Assembly: GCA_051294375.1 (NCBI GenBank)
Contig: CM119266.1
Span: 22,419,114 to 22,483,113, forward strand
Reading direction: 5' to 3'
Source of the DNA: Paraspadella gotoi
Lineage: Eukaryota; Chaetognatha
Length of the DNA: 64,000 nucleotides
Part shown: piece by piece, positions 50,166-61,509 of the stretch
Layout: every line of letters begins with the position of its first letter
Position numbering within the stretch: position 1 is the first letter of the stretch
Notes under the pieces: generated by a model
Told to the model about the DNA's origin: nothing
Database searches by the model: none
Seen by the model: only the letters and a program-made list of their open reading frames with translations
Position numbers and translations under genes: made by a program

Positions 50166-50800
50166 ATGTTATTGGGCGAATGGAAAGGTTAGGGAGATTG
50201 AAAAAAAGAAAGAGGCAGACCCTAATCGGAGAGGGTGGGATAGTTAAAGGGGGAAGAGGGTGGATCGAAAAAGGTAGTGCTCGGGGGAGAGGGTAAAGAC
50301 TCCGTGAAGAGGGCTTGGGTGAGGAAAGAGAGGAAGAGGACGCGAGGGAAATGTGCTGATTCTTTGCTTCTGTGATTCCGGCCTGAACAAAGGCTTGGCT
50401 CTCATTTTGACGCGAGGCTTTGAGAAGATTGGATGGAACCGAGAGATGGAACCGGATGTCAAGATCCGGGGGGGGGTGAGTTGATGCGTGGTTGAGCGGA
50501 GGGGTGGAGGTCTGTACGGAGTGGCAAATGGCGATGGTGTGGCGAGAGAGAGTGATATTGTGGGTGGCGTGATGAGGTTCTCGATTTGAGAATTCGATTT
50601 ATTATAATCATTTTTTTTACATTTTATTAAACGGGAATATAAATTATTTTATTACAATTTTTTAAACTTTCAACCACGAGAAAAAAAAGTGTCTCTTTTG
50701 CTGAGATGAACACAATATTTCCCTTCAGACTTCATCCAGCAGTAAATCAGCCTTTTGTAATTCTAACAGAATTTTTTTTTGTCAAGAGCTAAAAACTTTT

Positions 50801-50831
<31 letters not shown>

Positions 50832-50980
50832 GCCGCTCTCTCTCTCTGACAGAAGCGTAATTCTCATTCAAATTCTTTAGCTCGTGAACGGGGATCACCA
50901 TGTTAAAACGGATCAACATGTGAAAGAGTCACGAAGACGAAATAGGCTGACAATGGCCCCGATCGTGACCCCTACAAAGT
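50166..50980. other. Non-coding spacer
   Basis: A G/A-rich tract (50166-50330) gives way to GTGG-rich DNA (50465-50580), AT-rich DNA and a CT array (50803-50846). No gene is seen. Confidence 0.5.
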
Positions 50981-52320
50981 TGGTGTTCCCAATAGTGGTA
51001 GCGCCTGGCGTAGCATGAGCGATAGGGGCTCGTTTGGGATTGTTTTTAGTCTTTAGACTTTTAAGTGTACTTCGTGACGAAAACCAAACGTCGCTATAAA
51101 AACCCACGTTTTATTTATATCGTTCGAATTAAACTTTAAATGCTTAATTAGTAAATATTAATTTTTCCAAAAACACTTTCACCCCTTCACTGATTGCGAG
51201 ATGATGGAAGGTAGAAATCGAGAAAGAGGGTGAGTAGGAAAAGCAAATATAGCGATGATGATGACGGAGAGGAGGAAAGCGAGGAGAGGAGGAGGAGGAA
51301 GAGGAGGAATTCCAACTTTCCCTCCCAAAATCCCTCGGTTCTTTTGTTCGTTTCTCCTGAATTTCGTTTGTCTCTCGACTCCGATGCCATCTGCGCCATC
51401 TTCCCCCCCCTTCGCATTTGAGGGCGTGGGTGGAGGAGTGGTCTAGGGTGAGACGCAAGGAGTGCACGGTTTATGTTTTTTTTTTAAAAAGAAATTTAGT
51501 GTGGTGGAAGATGTGGCTGATGGTAGGTTGTGGTAGTAGCGCCAAAGAGAGTGGTCTTTGTGGTGTCGTTTGCCGGGGTGATTGGTGGACTTCAGAGCTA
51601 AATGGGCGTGGTTTATGGGGTGTTAGCGATTGGGGACGGCGATGGGTGTTTCTGGCGCGCGAGGGCGGAAAAAAGGATCGCGAAAGAACGGGGTGCGCGC
51701 ACACGTTTGGTGCCTTTGTCAATTTCACACGCAAACCGGTTCGTTGCACGTGCCAGTCTCAATTCTCGACGCCAATTTAAAAGGAAGAAAAGGAGGGAGG
51801 AAAGGTTCGAGAGGAAGGCGGTAATGCTGAGTGGATAGTGATCGTTGTAATAATGTAATAATATAATTATTATAATAGTGTTATAATTCTTCATTATACT
51901 TTTCTTTTCTCCTTCCCTCTTTCTTTTCTTCTTTCCTTTTTCCTCCACATCCTTCTTTCTTTCTCTGGCCGCCAATACGACCCTCACTGTAGTCGCGGTC
52001 TCATCTTGCGTTTTTGGCGCCCGAGTTCGGATTCCTGTTCAACACACCGTTTTTTTCTCCTCACCAATATTCTCCCTCTTTTCCCTTTCTTTCACTTTCC
52101 TCAAAAGATAGAAGCACAGCGATAGAGAAAAAAATTATTCCTCAGTTCGTCATCGATCTCATTCTATATTTTTCTCATAAACAATAAGAAAGAATTATTA
52201 TGCATTTTTAATTTTTGAATTTACAAATTCTTTTTTTTTTTAAATTACTCTCATCTAACCCCTCGACTTTGCCTCCGAAAAATTCTCTCTAATGAGTTCT
52301 CCGAATTACTCTCTCTTTTT
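50980..52320. repeat. First copy of a ~1.9 kb duplicated unit
   Basis: From GCGATAGGGGCTCGTTTGGG to the N gap (52321-52818) this matches 52940-54215 with many small indels. The sequence after the gap (52819-52935) matches 54618-54720, so the whole unit is repeated in tandem. The open frames inside show no known domain and do not survive in the second copy. Confidence 0.85.
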
Positions 52321-52818
52321 NNNNNNNNNNNNNNNNNNNNNNNNNNNNNNNNNNNNNNNNNNNNNNNNNNNNNNNNNNNNNNNNNNNNNNNNNNNNNNNN
52401 NNNNNNNNNNNNNNNNNNNNNNNNNNNNNNNNNNNNNNNNNNNNNNNNNNNNNNNNNNNNNNNNNNNNNNNNNNNNNNNNNNNNNNNNNNNNNNNNNNNN
52501 NNNNNNNNNNNNNNNNNNNNNNNNNNNNNNNNNNNNNNNNNNNNNNNNNNNNNNNNNNNNNNNNNNNNNNNNNNNNNNNNNNNNNNNNNNNNNNNNNNNN
52601 NNNNNNNNNNNNNNNNNNNNNNNNNNNNNNNNNNNNNNNNNNNNNNNNNNNNNNNNNNNNNNNNNNNNNNNNNNNNNNNNNNNNNNNNNNNNNNNNNNNN
52701 NNNNNNNNNNNNNNNNNNNNNNNNNNNNNNNNNNNNNNNNNNNNNNNNNNNNNNNNNNNNNNNNNNNNNNNNNNNNNNNNNNNNNNNNNNNNNNNNNNNN
52801 NNNNNNNNNNNNNNNNNN

Positions 52819-54720
52819 TCCTCCTCCCCAAAAGCCTAAAATCCCTCTGGAATCTGACTTCAAAGTTGCCATTGTTTCGTCCTTGTGTCCCCGTCTCATT
52901 ATCATTCTCTACAGAGAGAGAAATACAGCGATGGCGATAGCAATGAGCGATAGGGGGCTAGTTTGGGATTGTTTATATATTTTAAAGATGTACTTCGTAG
53001 ACCGAAACTAAGTCGCTAATAAAACAACAAAATATAATATGTATAATTAAACTTTAATGCTTAATTAGTAAATTTAATTTTTCCAAAAACACTTTCACAA
53101 CCTTCACTGATGCGATAGATGAGGTGAGGTAGAAATCGAGAAAGAGGGTGAGTAGGAAAAGCAAATAACCAGTATCGGATACGAGAGAGGAGGAAAGGCG
53201 AGGAGTAGGAGGAGGAGGAAGAGGGAGGAATCCAGAACTTTCCTCCCAAATCCCCGGTTCTTGTTGTTTCAGTTTCTCCTGAATTTCGTTTGCTCTCTCG
53301 ACTACGATGCATCATGCGCCATTTACCCCTCGCATGGAGGGGTGGGTGAGGATGGTCTAGGGTGAGAACGCAAGAGTGCACGTTTATGGTTTTTGTTTTA
53401 AAAAGAACTGTAGTGTGGGTGGAAGATGGTGGACTGATGGTAGGTTTGTGTAGTAGCGGGCCAAAGAGAGTGGCTTTGGTGGTGTCGTTTGCACGGGGTG
53501 ATATTGGGTTGGACTTTCCAGAGCTAAATGGGCGTGGTCCTTATGGGTGTTAGCGATGGAGGCGATGGGTGTTTTCTGGCGCGCCGAGGGCGGAAAAGGG
53601 ATCGCGAAAAGAACAGGGTGCGCGCGACAGCGTTTGGTGGCTTTGTCATTTCACACGCGAAACCGGTTCGTGCCACGTGCCAGTCTCAATTCTCGACGAA
53701 CAATTTAAAGAGGAAGAAAAGGAGGGGAATGGAGAAGTTCGATGGAGAAAGGCGGTAATGTGCTAGAGTCTGGATAGTGATGGTTGTAAAAATGTAATAA
53801 TATTGTAGATAGTCGGTTATAGATTCTTCATTATATTTTTTTTCTCTTCCTCTTTCTTTTCTTCTTTCTTTTTCCTCCACCATCCTTCTTCTTTCTCTGG
53901 CCGCCAATACGACCCTCACGTGTAGTCCGCGGCTCATCTTGCGTTTTTGGCGCCCGATTCGGATTCCTGTTCAACACACCGTTTTTTTCTCCTCACCAAT
54001 ATTGCTCCCTCTTTCCCTTTCTTCACTTTCCTCAAAATAGGAAGCATCTAGGTCAGATCAGAGATATAGCTAACATTACTATATTCATAAGCCAATAAGA
54101 AGAATTATTATGCATTAATTTTTGAATTTACAAATTCCTTTTTTTTAATTACTACTCATCTAACCCCTCGACTTGCCTCCGAAAAATTCTCTCTAATGAA
54201 TTTTCTTCCGGTTGTAATTGCATTTCGCATAGAGCGACGCTTCTCGGCCGTGCAAAATTAAAAATCAAACGAAAGAGCTTCCAAAAATTTTTCCCTTTAT
54301 GTTTTTTGGTCCTGTTCTCTTTGTTTAAATTCGTTCCCTAGTTTTTCGCGACTGCGAAAAAAGGACTTTTGTTTCGTTTACGGGTTTTTCCTTATTCCAC
54401 ATTCTTCCTTGACGAAACCCAGCGTTCAGATTTGCACCCCTATGCCCTATTTTTTCATTTAACCTCAAAAAAAAGTACCTTTTTCACACAATTCTCCGAT
54501 CACGTCTCCTCCCCAAAGGAACTTTTTAACCTCTTCTTTCTCTCAGCCTCGCGCCTTTCACTGAATATGCCCCGATGGCATTTCCTCCCATTTTCTCGCT
54601 CCTCCTCCTCCTACCTCCTTCTCCCCTCCCCAAAGCCTAAAATCCCTCTGGAATGCTGACTGTCTAAAGTTGTGCCATATGGTTTCGATCCTTGTGTCCC
54701 CGTCTCATTACTACATTCTC
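52819..54720. repeat. Second copy of the ~1.9 kb duplicated unit
   Basis: It contains the end of the first unit (52819-52935) and the second unit (52940 to about 54720). Extra or missing single bases relative to the first copy are frequent and break every shared open frame, which suggests consensus errors or an alternative haplotype. Confidence 0.8.
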
Positions 54721-55194
54721 TTCATCATCTCTCTACGTCTCTCATCTCGGTCTCTGATCTTCTCTCATCTTCGTTCTCGTCTCAGTCATTCTCATCTCAT
54801 CTCTGCTCTACTCTCTCTCTCTATTCTCATTTCTCTCTCCTGTCTCTCTCACTCAGCATCTCTCTCTTTATCTTTTTCTTCACTTATTCTCTCTCCATTC
54901 GTTCCCACTTGCCAAGAGTCTCTCTCCTCCTTCTCTCTCTTCTCAGTTTCTATCTTCTTCTCCTCTCTCTCTCTCCTGCATCTCTCTCTCTCTCTCTCTC
55001 GTCACACTCGTGCCCAATCAGCTTCATATTCGGCCGTGATCCCGCTCCATTACTGCCGCGATCCCCTTTTCTCTCTCTCTACTCTCCAGCTCCGNNNNNN
55101 NNNNNNNNNNNNNNNNNNNCTCTCTCTCTCTCTCCCCTCCCTTTTCTCCCAAGATCAACTCCTCTCACGACCGGCAAAGGGGAAAGAAAACTCG
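54721..55194. other. CT-rich stretch beyond the Hox3 3' end
   Basis: Degenerate TCTC-rich DNA with a 25-N gap (55095-55119). The long plus-strand frame across it (54670-55992) is repeat translation plus the antisense of the last Hox3 exon. The Hox3 3' UTR probably lies here, but no clear polyadenylation signal is seen on the minus strand. Confidence 0.5.
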
Positions 55195-55345
55195 ATTCCT
55201 CATTGGTCGTCGCTCCCTCCCCGGGCGGGGCGAAAGACGGTCTCCTATTGGTCGGGGCCTAAAGCGGATCGACGCTCATTGGACGAAACTTCCGATCGGC
55301 CGAATCTCCCCTTCGAATTCGGAAAGGAGAATTTCGAAAGGGGCC
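55195..55345. promoter_or_regulatory. CpG patch with three CCAAT boxes and a GC box
   Basis: ATTGG (reverse CCAAT) occurs at 55202, 55247 and 55278, with GGGCGGGGC at about 55224 between the first two. The spacing and CpG-richness resemble an NF-Y/Sp1-type promoter. It sits 50-200 bp beyond the Hox3 stop codon, so it is either within the 3' UTR or a start site for another transcript. Direction cannot be told. Confidence 0.35.
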
Positions 55346-55395
55346 GAAGAAGAAAAAACGCCGCCGCCGCCGGCGCCGCCGCCGTCGCCATTGAG

Positions 55396-58300
55396 TCACA
55401 AATGAGTCAGCTTCGGAGGCGTGGAGAGTCCGCCGTTGTACCCGGCGCCCGCCGCCACGCCTACCGCCGCCGGGGCGCCAACCCCGTTTCCGCCCTGAGC
55501 CATGGAACAATAGGAATTCGGCAGATGCTGATTGGCCGCTGGAGGAGGAGGAGGAGCGGCCGAGGAGACGGAAGGAGAGGGGGAAGAGGAAGAGGAGGGT
55601 GGGGGTCCGTGCCCGGGACCGCGGGACATGGGAGAGTTTCCGTGGTGCGGGTGATGATGATGGGGCGGGCCGCTCATGTGGGGGTTGTTCATGAGTCCAC
55701 CGGCGCCGCCGCCGCCGCCGCCGCCGACGCCGCCGCCCAGGTTCATGTGGGCGTAGCTGACGCCGATCGTTGGCGGCGAAGGAGAGTTGAGTCCGGCGTT
55801 GTTGTTCTGCGGGAAAACGTCGAAGCAGCTGATCTTATCAAAGATTGGCGACTGTTGGTTGCGATGCTGTTGCTGCTGTTGCTGCTGCTGATGTTGCATG
55901 GCGTGGTGATGATGCTGATGTTGTTGCATCTCTTGATGGTGCAGCTGTTGATGTTGCTGTTGTTGTTGCTGTTGTTGATGGTGCTGCTGTAGATGATGGG
56001 GATAGGCGACGCTCGGATCGGCGCCGCCCACGTTGACCAGCGGAGGGATGGAGACGAGGAGCGGAGGAGGGGAGCAAGACTCCAGCTGGTGATGGTGGAG
56101 CAGACCGTGCGACGACGACGACGACGGCGACGAAATCGTCTGAGGCGACGACATGTGCGTCATCGGCGCCGAGTAACCGGAAGTGGCGATCATGGAGCGC
56201 TGGTTGGGCGCGGTGAGGGCGTCTTGAGGGGTCTGCATCTGGGATAANNNNNNNNNNNNNNNNNNNNNNNNNNNNNNNNNNNNNNNNNNNNNNNNNNNNN
56301 NNNNNNNNNNNNNNNNNNNNNNNNNNNNNNNNNNNNNNNNNNNNNNNNNNNNNNNNNNNNNNNNNNNNNNNNNNNNNNNNNNNNNNNNNNNNNNNNNNNN
56401 NNNNNNNNNNNNNNNNNNNNNNNNNNNNGAGAGAGAGAGAGAAAGAGAGAGTTAAAAGGAAGTTTGGAATAATTTGAGTTTTATAGAATTTAAGCTACGG
56501 TCCTGCACTTGTACAATTCTTAGAATTTTAGTTATTTTTTTGAAATAATTCTTTAGAGAAAACAAAGTTTGTTTGTTTGTAAACAACGATTTTATTCACA
56601 TTGGACATGTTTCGGCTCTTGCCTTTAAGCCTTCATCAGCCTTCATCATTCTAAAAAAGAATCATACTAAATTTGTAAAAAATATTTTTTTTACAATGAA
56701 TACAATTTTTAAACGTTTTTAATTTTTCAATAAAAACATTTTTTTACTGACATCAGAGTTTGTTTCTTTCGATTCGTTGCGAATATATGTTTCGGCAAAT
56801 GAAAGAAAACAACTCAGCCGAAAAATGTTCGTTTATTTCGGAAATAAACTTTGTCGTTTTTGTTAACAAATAAAAACGTACTTTTCCGTCTCATAATAAT
56901 AATTTAAAAAAATAATATATTTTTTCTTTGACCTCACCTGCGGGGATCCATTGATGAGAGACATATGCGAAGATGGATTGGATCCTTGGGTGACGCACGT
57001 TGAGGCCGGGGTGGGGCTAGAAGGGCGGTTTCCGCCCACACCGGACGGGGTCAGCCTCTGGGGGTGGGGGTAAGCGTGCCCAGCGGGCGGTGGAGTCGAA
57101 AACGGCGAGAGCGGAGGATTTCCGCCGTTGGCAGCAGCCGCCGCAGCCGCAGCCGCCGCGAACTGCTGCTGAAGCTGTTGCTGCTGCTGATGCTGACGAG
57201 CGTTGACGATCTGTTGGTTGCGGATGGGGGAGGCGCCCGGAGAGGATTTGGGCTGACCGCCGCTCGTCGCTCCGCCGCCGCCCGCTCCGCCCACGCCGAC
57301 ATCCATCCCGTGGACGAGGCCGGATAATCCCCGCAGCCGACCGCCGCCGCCGCCAGCAGCAGGACTGCCCGCCGACGACGCCGACGACGCTGGCCCTTGG
57401 CCGTTGACTTTGAGCGGGTTGGTAGCCTGACAAAGGAAAAGAGAAATCTATTTAGTTATAATTATTACATTTAGTACTCAATTTCCGGCGCCTGATTGAA
57501 AGAAAGAGCGGTCGAAATTTGGTTTTTATGGTTTTCAGACCGTGACGGTGGCAGCGGCGTAGCAGCGCTTCACAGAACCGTGACAGCACGGCCGAATCGA
57601 TCGTCGCGATTCGCCCTATCGGTTTCACGGTCAAAAGAATCCTAAAATCGGCCAGAGAGAGAGAAGAGAGAGACGAGAGGAGAGAGAAGAGGAGAGAGAG
57701 AGAGGTAGGGAGAAGTAACTAGAAAATCCTTGAGCAAGAAAGAGAACTGGCATGAGAGGAGATCGAGAGAGAGAGGAGCAGATGAAGCAAAAACATAGAA
57801 AAGGAAAGAACTATCCTGGAAAAGACAAGGGCGGATAAAACACGAGAGAGAGTTACCCATCCCTTACTCTCAAGTCTCCGCCGATCAGACCGTTTTCGAG
57901 CATGACGTCAAACGAAACCGGATTTTGTCGATCCCGAGAAGATCGGAATACGGCACGCCGGGAATTTGGGATTCCTTTCTGTTAACTGGGCACTTTTCTC
58001 TGAGTCGGCATGAATAAAGAATCACAAATCTGAAGCGTGGAAAGACGCGGTATGAACTGTTACGCGAAAAACTTTATGGCAAATATTAAGCCCCGAGTTT
58101 TGTGTGAGCGAGAAGTGAGGGATGGGATATAGGGAAGGTGGGAGAAAGAGAGAATAAGAGAGAAAATAATGAGGGAGAGGAAATAAAAAAGAGTTATATT
58201 TCACAATAAACTAAATAAGGCGCTAAACCTAAATCGCTCGCGTTTTGTCCTGAAAGTTGAACAAGGAATTATTTTTTGTAAATTATGGTCAGTTGTTATG

Positions 58301-60107
58301 AATCTGATCAGGATCGATTTCGAGATGTTAAGCTTTTTTATATTTAGCTATAACATAAATGACTTATGTTTTTAGTTAACGATTCAGGAAACAAAATGAC
58401 CCGCATCCTCACAGTTTGACAATGGCCTTCTCTATAAACGAGCACCTTTCACGACACGGAGTCCACACGAACGCGAGAAAACGAAGCTCACATCAATTAA
58501 ACGAAGCTTTGTAACATTCATTAATGAAAACCTTCTGTCGTTACTCTACACAGGGGAAAATTGCATGCAGAATCACGAATTTTCCAAAGCACGAAACCGG
58601 ATAAAAACGGTCGCTTTCCCGCTTCGCGAAAATGACACACCTCATCCCCTACATAATCTTTCAAAAAATTTCTGCCCCCCCAAGCCCGAGCCTTACCCCC
58701 AAGGCGCCCTTTTCACACACAATCACTCGCTCGTATTTTATGCTGCGCGTTCCTTCTTCCGTTCTCCTCCGATAGCCACGCGACTGAGGTAATTTTCTGA
58801 CTCTCTGCGCATAATCCGCATGCTCCGTTTTAGTTCAGATGGTCAAGTTTCGCGTACGTACTGCCCGCTATATCCCGCAGCGATCGCGCACGACGCGAGC
58901 TTACGTTGTGCGAGTGCGCTCGGCTACGCATCTGAGTCCTGCGTATGAGAACACTCGTCCGGGGTGAACGTTCCTTGTCAAGGAGAAATAAGATAATGGA
59001 AGAAACTTGCACAACGGTGACATAAAGGCGTACCTGAAGGTACTCCGATGGAGAGTCATACATATGCCCTTCCCTACCTATATACCTCATATATATAGTA
59101 ATTANNNNNNNNNNNNNNNNNNNNNNNNNAGGATTACATCCTTAATTCAAGTCGGTCAGACGTTTTCGAGATGACGTCAACGAAAACGGATTTTTCGATC
59201 CGCGAGAGATCGATACGCCCACGCGGGAAAATCTCGATGCGTCAAAATCTCGAATGCGTCTCTGTTCGTTTGCCTCCCTTTAGATGCAAGGTTTCGAGAT
59301 GCGCAATCGAGATGCGCCAGNNNNNNNNNNNNNNNNNNNNNNNNNNNNNNNNNNNNNNNNNNNNNNNNNNNNNNNNNNNNNNNNNNNNNNNNNNNNNNNN
59401 NNNNNNNNNNNNNNNNNNNNNNNNNNNNNNNNNNNNNNNNNNNNNNNNNNNNNNNNNNNNNNNNNNNNNNNNNNNNNNNNNNNNNNNNNNNNNNNNNNNN
59501 NNNNNNNNNNNNNNNNNNNNNNNNNNNNNNNNNNNAGCCGAGGAGCAGAGAAAAGAGTGGGAGGAGGGATAAACGAAAGGGGCTTAGAGTTCGACGTTCG
59601 ATTAAATATTTATGGTACAGTGAAACCGACAGTCCATTAAATATTTATGGCGCGCTGAAACCCCGAGGCTAGGCCGAAAGGCGGGACGAGACCGGGAAGG
59701 AAAAAAAAACGAGCCGAGGGAAAATGGGCGAATGATCATTACGACGGTATTGATTAAGAGATTAAGAGAATCCACAAGGGATTCGATTTTTACGAACCGG
59801 AAGAAGAGAAGAAATTACGAGGGATAGACAGAAGGAATGGGAGAGATGAAGCAATTGATGTCGCAAGTTGAAAGAAAGAGAAAAGGGACATGAAGAAAAA
59901 AAGCTTTTTGATGGACGGGAGAATGGAGAGATCGGTTGGACGGAGGCAGAGATGGATCGGGGACATCGTAAAACGAGGTTCCTTTTCTCTTTTTTTTCGG
60001 TCCACAAATCTTCGAAACAAAAAAAGAAGAAAAAAAGAAACAACGGACGCGGACGGGACGACGGTTTTGACCCAAATTCGACGAAGATTTGACAGAGAGC
60101 GAGAGGG

Positions 60108-60139
<32 letters not shown>

Positions 60140-61509
60140 NNNNNNNNNNNNNNNNNNNNNNNNNNNNNNNNNNNNNNNNNNNNNNNNNNNNNNNNNNNNN
60201 NNNNNNNNNNNNNNNNNNNNNNNNNNNNNNNNNNNNNNNNNNNNNNNNNNNNNNNNNNNNNNNNNNNNNNNNNNNNNNNNNNNNNNNNNNNNNNNNNNNN
60301 NNNNNNNNNNNNNNNNNNNNNNNNNNNNNNNNNNNNNNNNNNNNNNNNNNNNNNNNNNNNNNNNNNNGGGGGGGGAAAGGGTGGGTCAGGGGTGTCGAGC
60401 GCCATCAGTTCGAGTGGGCCGCGACTTTGAGGTAAGTGCGCGTGGAGGGCAGATTTACGAGACGCGAAAGAAAGAGAGGCGACGATTTTGAAAGGCAATA
60501 AAAATGCGAAACGACNNNNNNNNNNNNNNNNNNNNNNNNNNNNNNNNNNNNNNNNNNNNNNNNNNNNNNNNNNNNNNNNNNNNNNNNNNNNNNNNNNNNN
60601 NNNNNNNNNNNNNNNNNNNNNNNNNNNNNNNNNNNNNNNNNNNNNNNNNNNNNNNNNNNNNNNNNNNNNNNNNNNNNNNNNNNNNNNNNNNNNNNNNNNN
60701 NNNNNNAGAGAGAGAGAGAGAGAGTCAAGTTTAACTGAATTACAACTTCGCGCTCAAATGGAGAGACTTCACAAAGGGTCCCTTTTGCTCACCGTCAAAC
60801 TCGGTGGCGGCGAGGGCGACTGCGCCGACGACGACGACGACGTCGGCCCAGCGGCGTTGGCGTCCATGGCGTCCATGGCGTCGCCGCGCATGGCGTCGCC
60901 GGAAGTGGATGTGGCGGGAAGATCTGGTCCGCCGACGCCGCCGCGGGAGAGGAGGGACGTGTGAGATGGGGGGCCTGAAAGGTGAGGGAGAATATGTGGT
61001 AAAAAGGTAAGTTAATCGAGAAGAAAACATACATTTTGTTGTCCACCCAACTTACCGCCGCTGCCGGGACCGATGCTTCCGGCGTCGGACGCTTTGTCGG
61101 CGTCGTCGTCGTTGATTTCCCTGACGCCGGACCCGGCGCCGCAACCGTGACCGTGACCAGCGTGATGTCCGCCGGAACACGACGTCACTACGCCTTTTAT
61201 TAAAGACAAAAATAATCATAATAATAATTAGACGAATAATACATAAATAAGTAGGTAATAAAATAATTGAATTAATAAATCAATTATATCGAATTAAACG
61301 ATTATTTACAACAATTTTAATCAACTTCATGGATAAGTGGAATCGAAGAATTCTACTCATGGAATTTGAATTTAACCGGAAATGCTGGGTAAACAATTTT
61401 TTTCCACTCACCGGGACTGCTGCTTGTGTCGGGTTCGTCTCCTTCACCTTCTTCTCCGTCTTTCACGTCGATGCCTTTGAGTTTTTGCTCCTTCTTGTAC
61501 TTCATTCTC
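55396..61509 (-). CDS. Hox3 homeobox gene, 3' part (homeodomain end to C-terminus)
   Basis: Five in-frame exons on the minus strand, 5' to 3': 61509-61412, 61193-61056, 60974-60793, 57426-56938 and 56238-55396, phases 1, 1, 0, 0, all GT-AG (the last acceptor abuts the gap 56248-56428). They encode 582 residues. The first exon begins in codon 52 of the homeodomain and reads RMKYKKEQKLKG; RMKYKK is the Hox3-type end of helix 3. The protein ends PPKLTHL, the conserved C-terminus of Hox3 proteins. The tail is long, with Ser, Gly, Gln, His and Ala runs (Ala run and QQQQQ in exon 4; Gln/His-rich stretch in exon 5) and a more conserved-looking SPIFDKISCFDVFPQ segment. The product should be a nuclear DNA-binding regulator of anterior body patterning. 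The N-terminus, hexapeptide and most of the homeodomain lie beyond the window. An intron in the homeodomain is unusual for Hox3. Confidence 0.88.
59034..59104 (-). promoter_or_regulatory. Possible internal Hox3 start: TATA box and short ATG exon
   Basis: On the minus strand TAATTACTATATATATGAGG (59104 down) is followed by ATG at 59063 and ten codons (MYDSPSEYLQ) ending at 59034 with CAG before GTACGC, a good donor in phase 0. This would splice in frame to the Hox3 exon at 57426 and give a product without homeodomain. It is an inference from three short signals and may be chance. Confidence 0.2.
59601..59650. promoter_or_regulatory. Duplicated 15-mer with TTTATGG cores
   Basis: ATTAAATATTTATGG occurs at 59601-59615 and 59636-59650, each followed five bases later by TGAAACC (35-bp period). 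TTTATGG matches the known preference of posterior Hox and Caudal-class homeodomains. It lies within a Hox3 intron. Confidence 0.35.

Larger units (their letters stand above)
57427..60792 (-). other. Hox3 intron between the third and fourth visible exons
   Basis: It contains N gaps (59105-59129, 59321-59535, 60140-60367, 60516-60706), GA arrays, a CpG-rich patch (58800-58960), an internal duplication (57855-57975 and 59130-59245) next to a 25-N gap, and a repeated 15-mer ATTAAATATTTATGG at 59601 and 59636. Its real length is uncertain because of the probable duplication. Exon phases on both sides are 0, so a missed phase-0 exon inside a gap is possible. Confidence 0.7.

Noticed and set aside
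54670-55992. 440-codon plus-strand frame
   Set aside because: CT-repeat translation, an N gap, then the antisense of the last Hox3 exon, whose minus-strand reading is clearly the real one.
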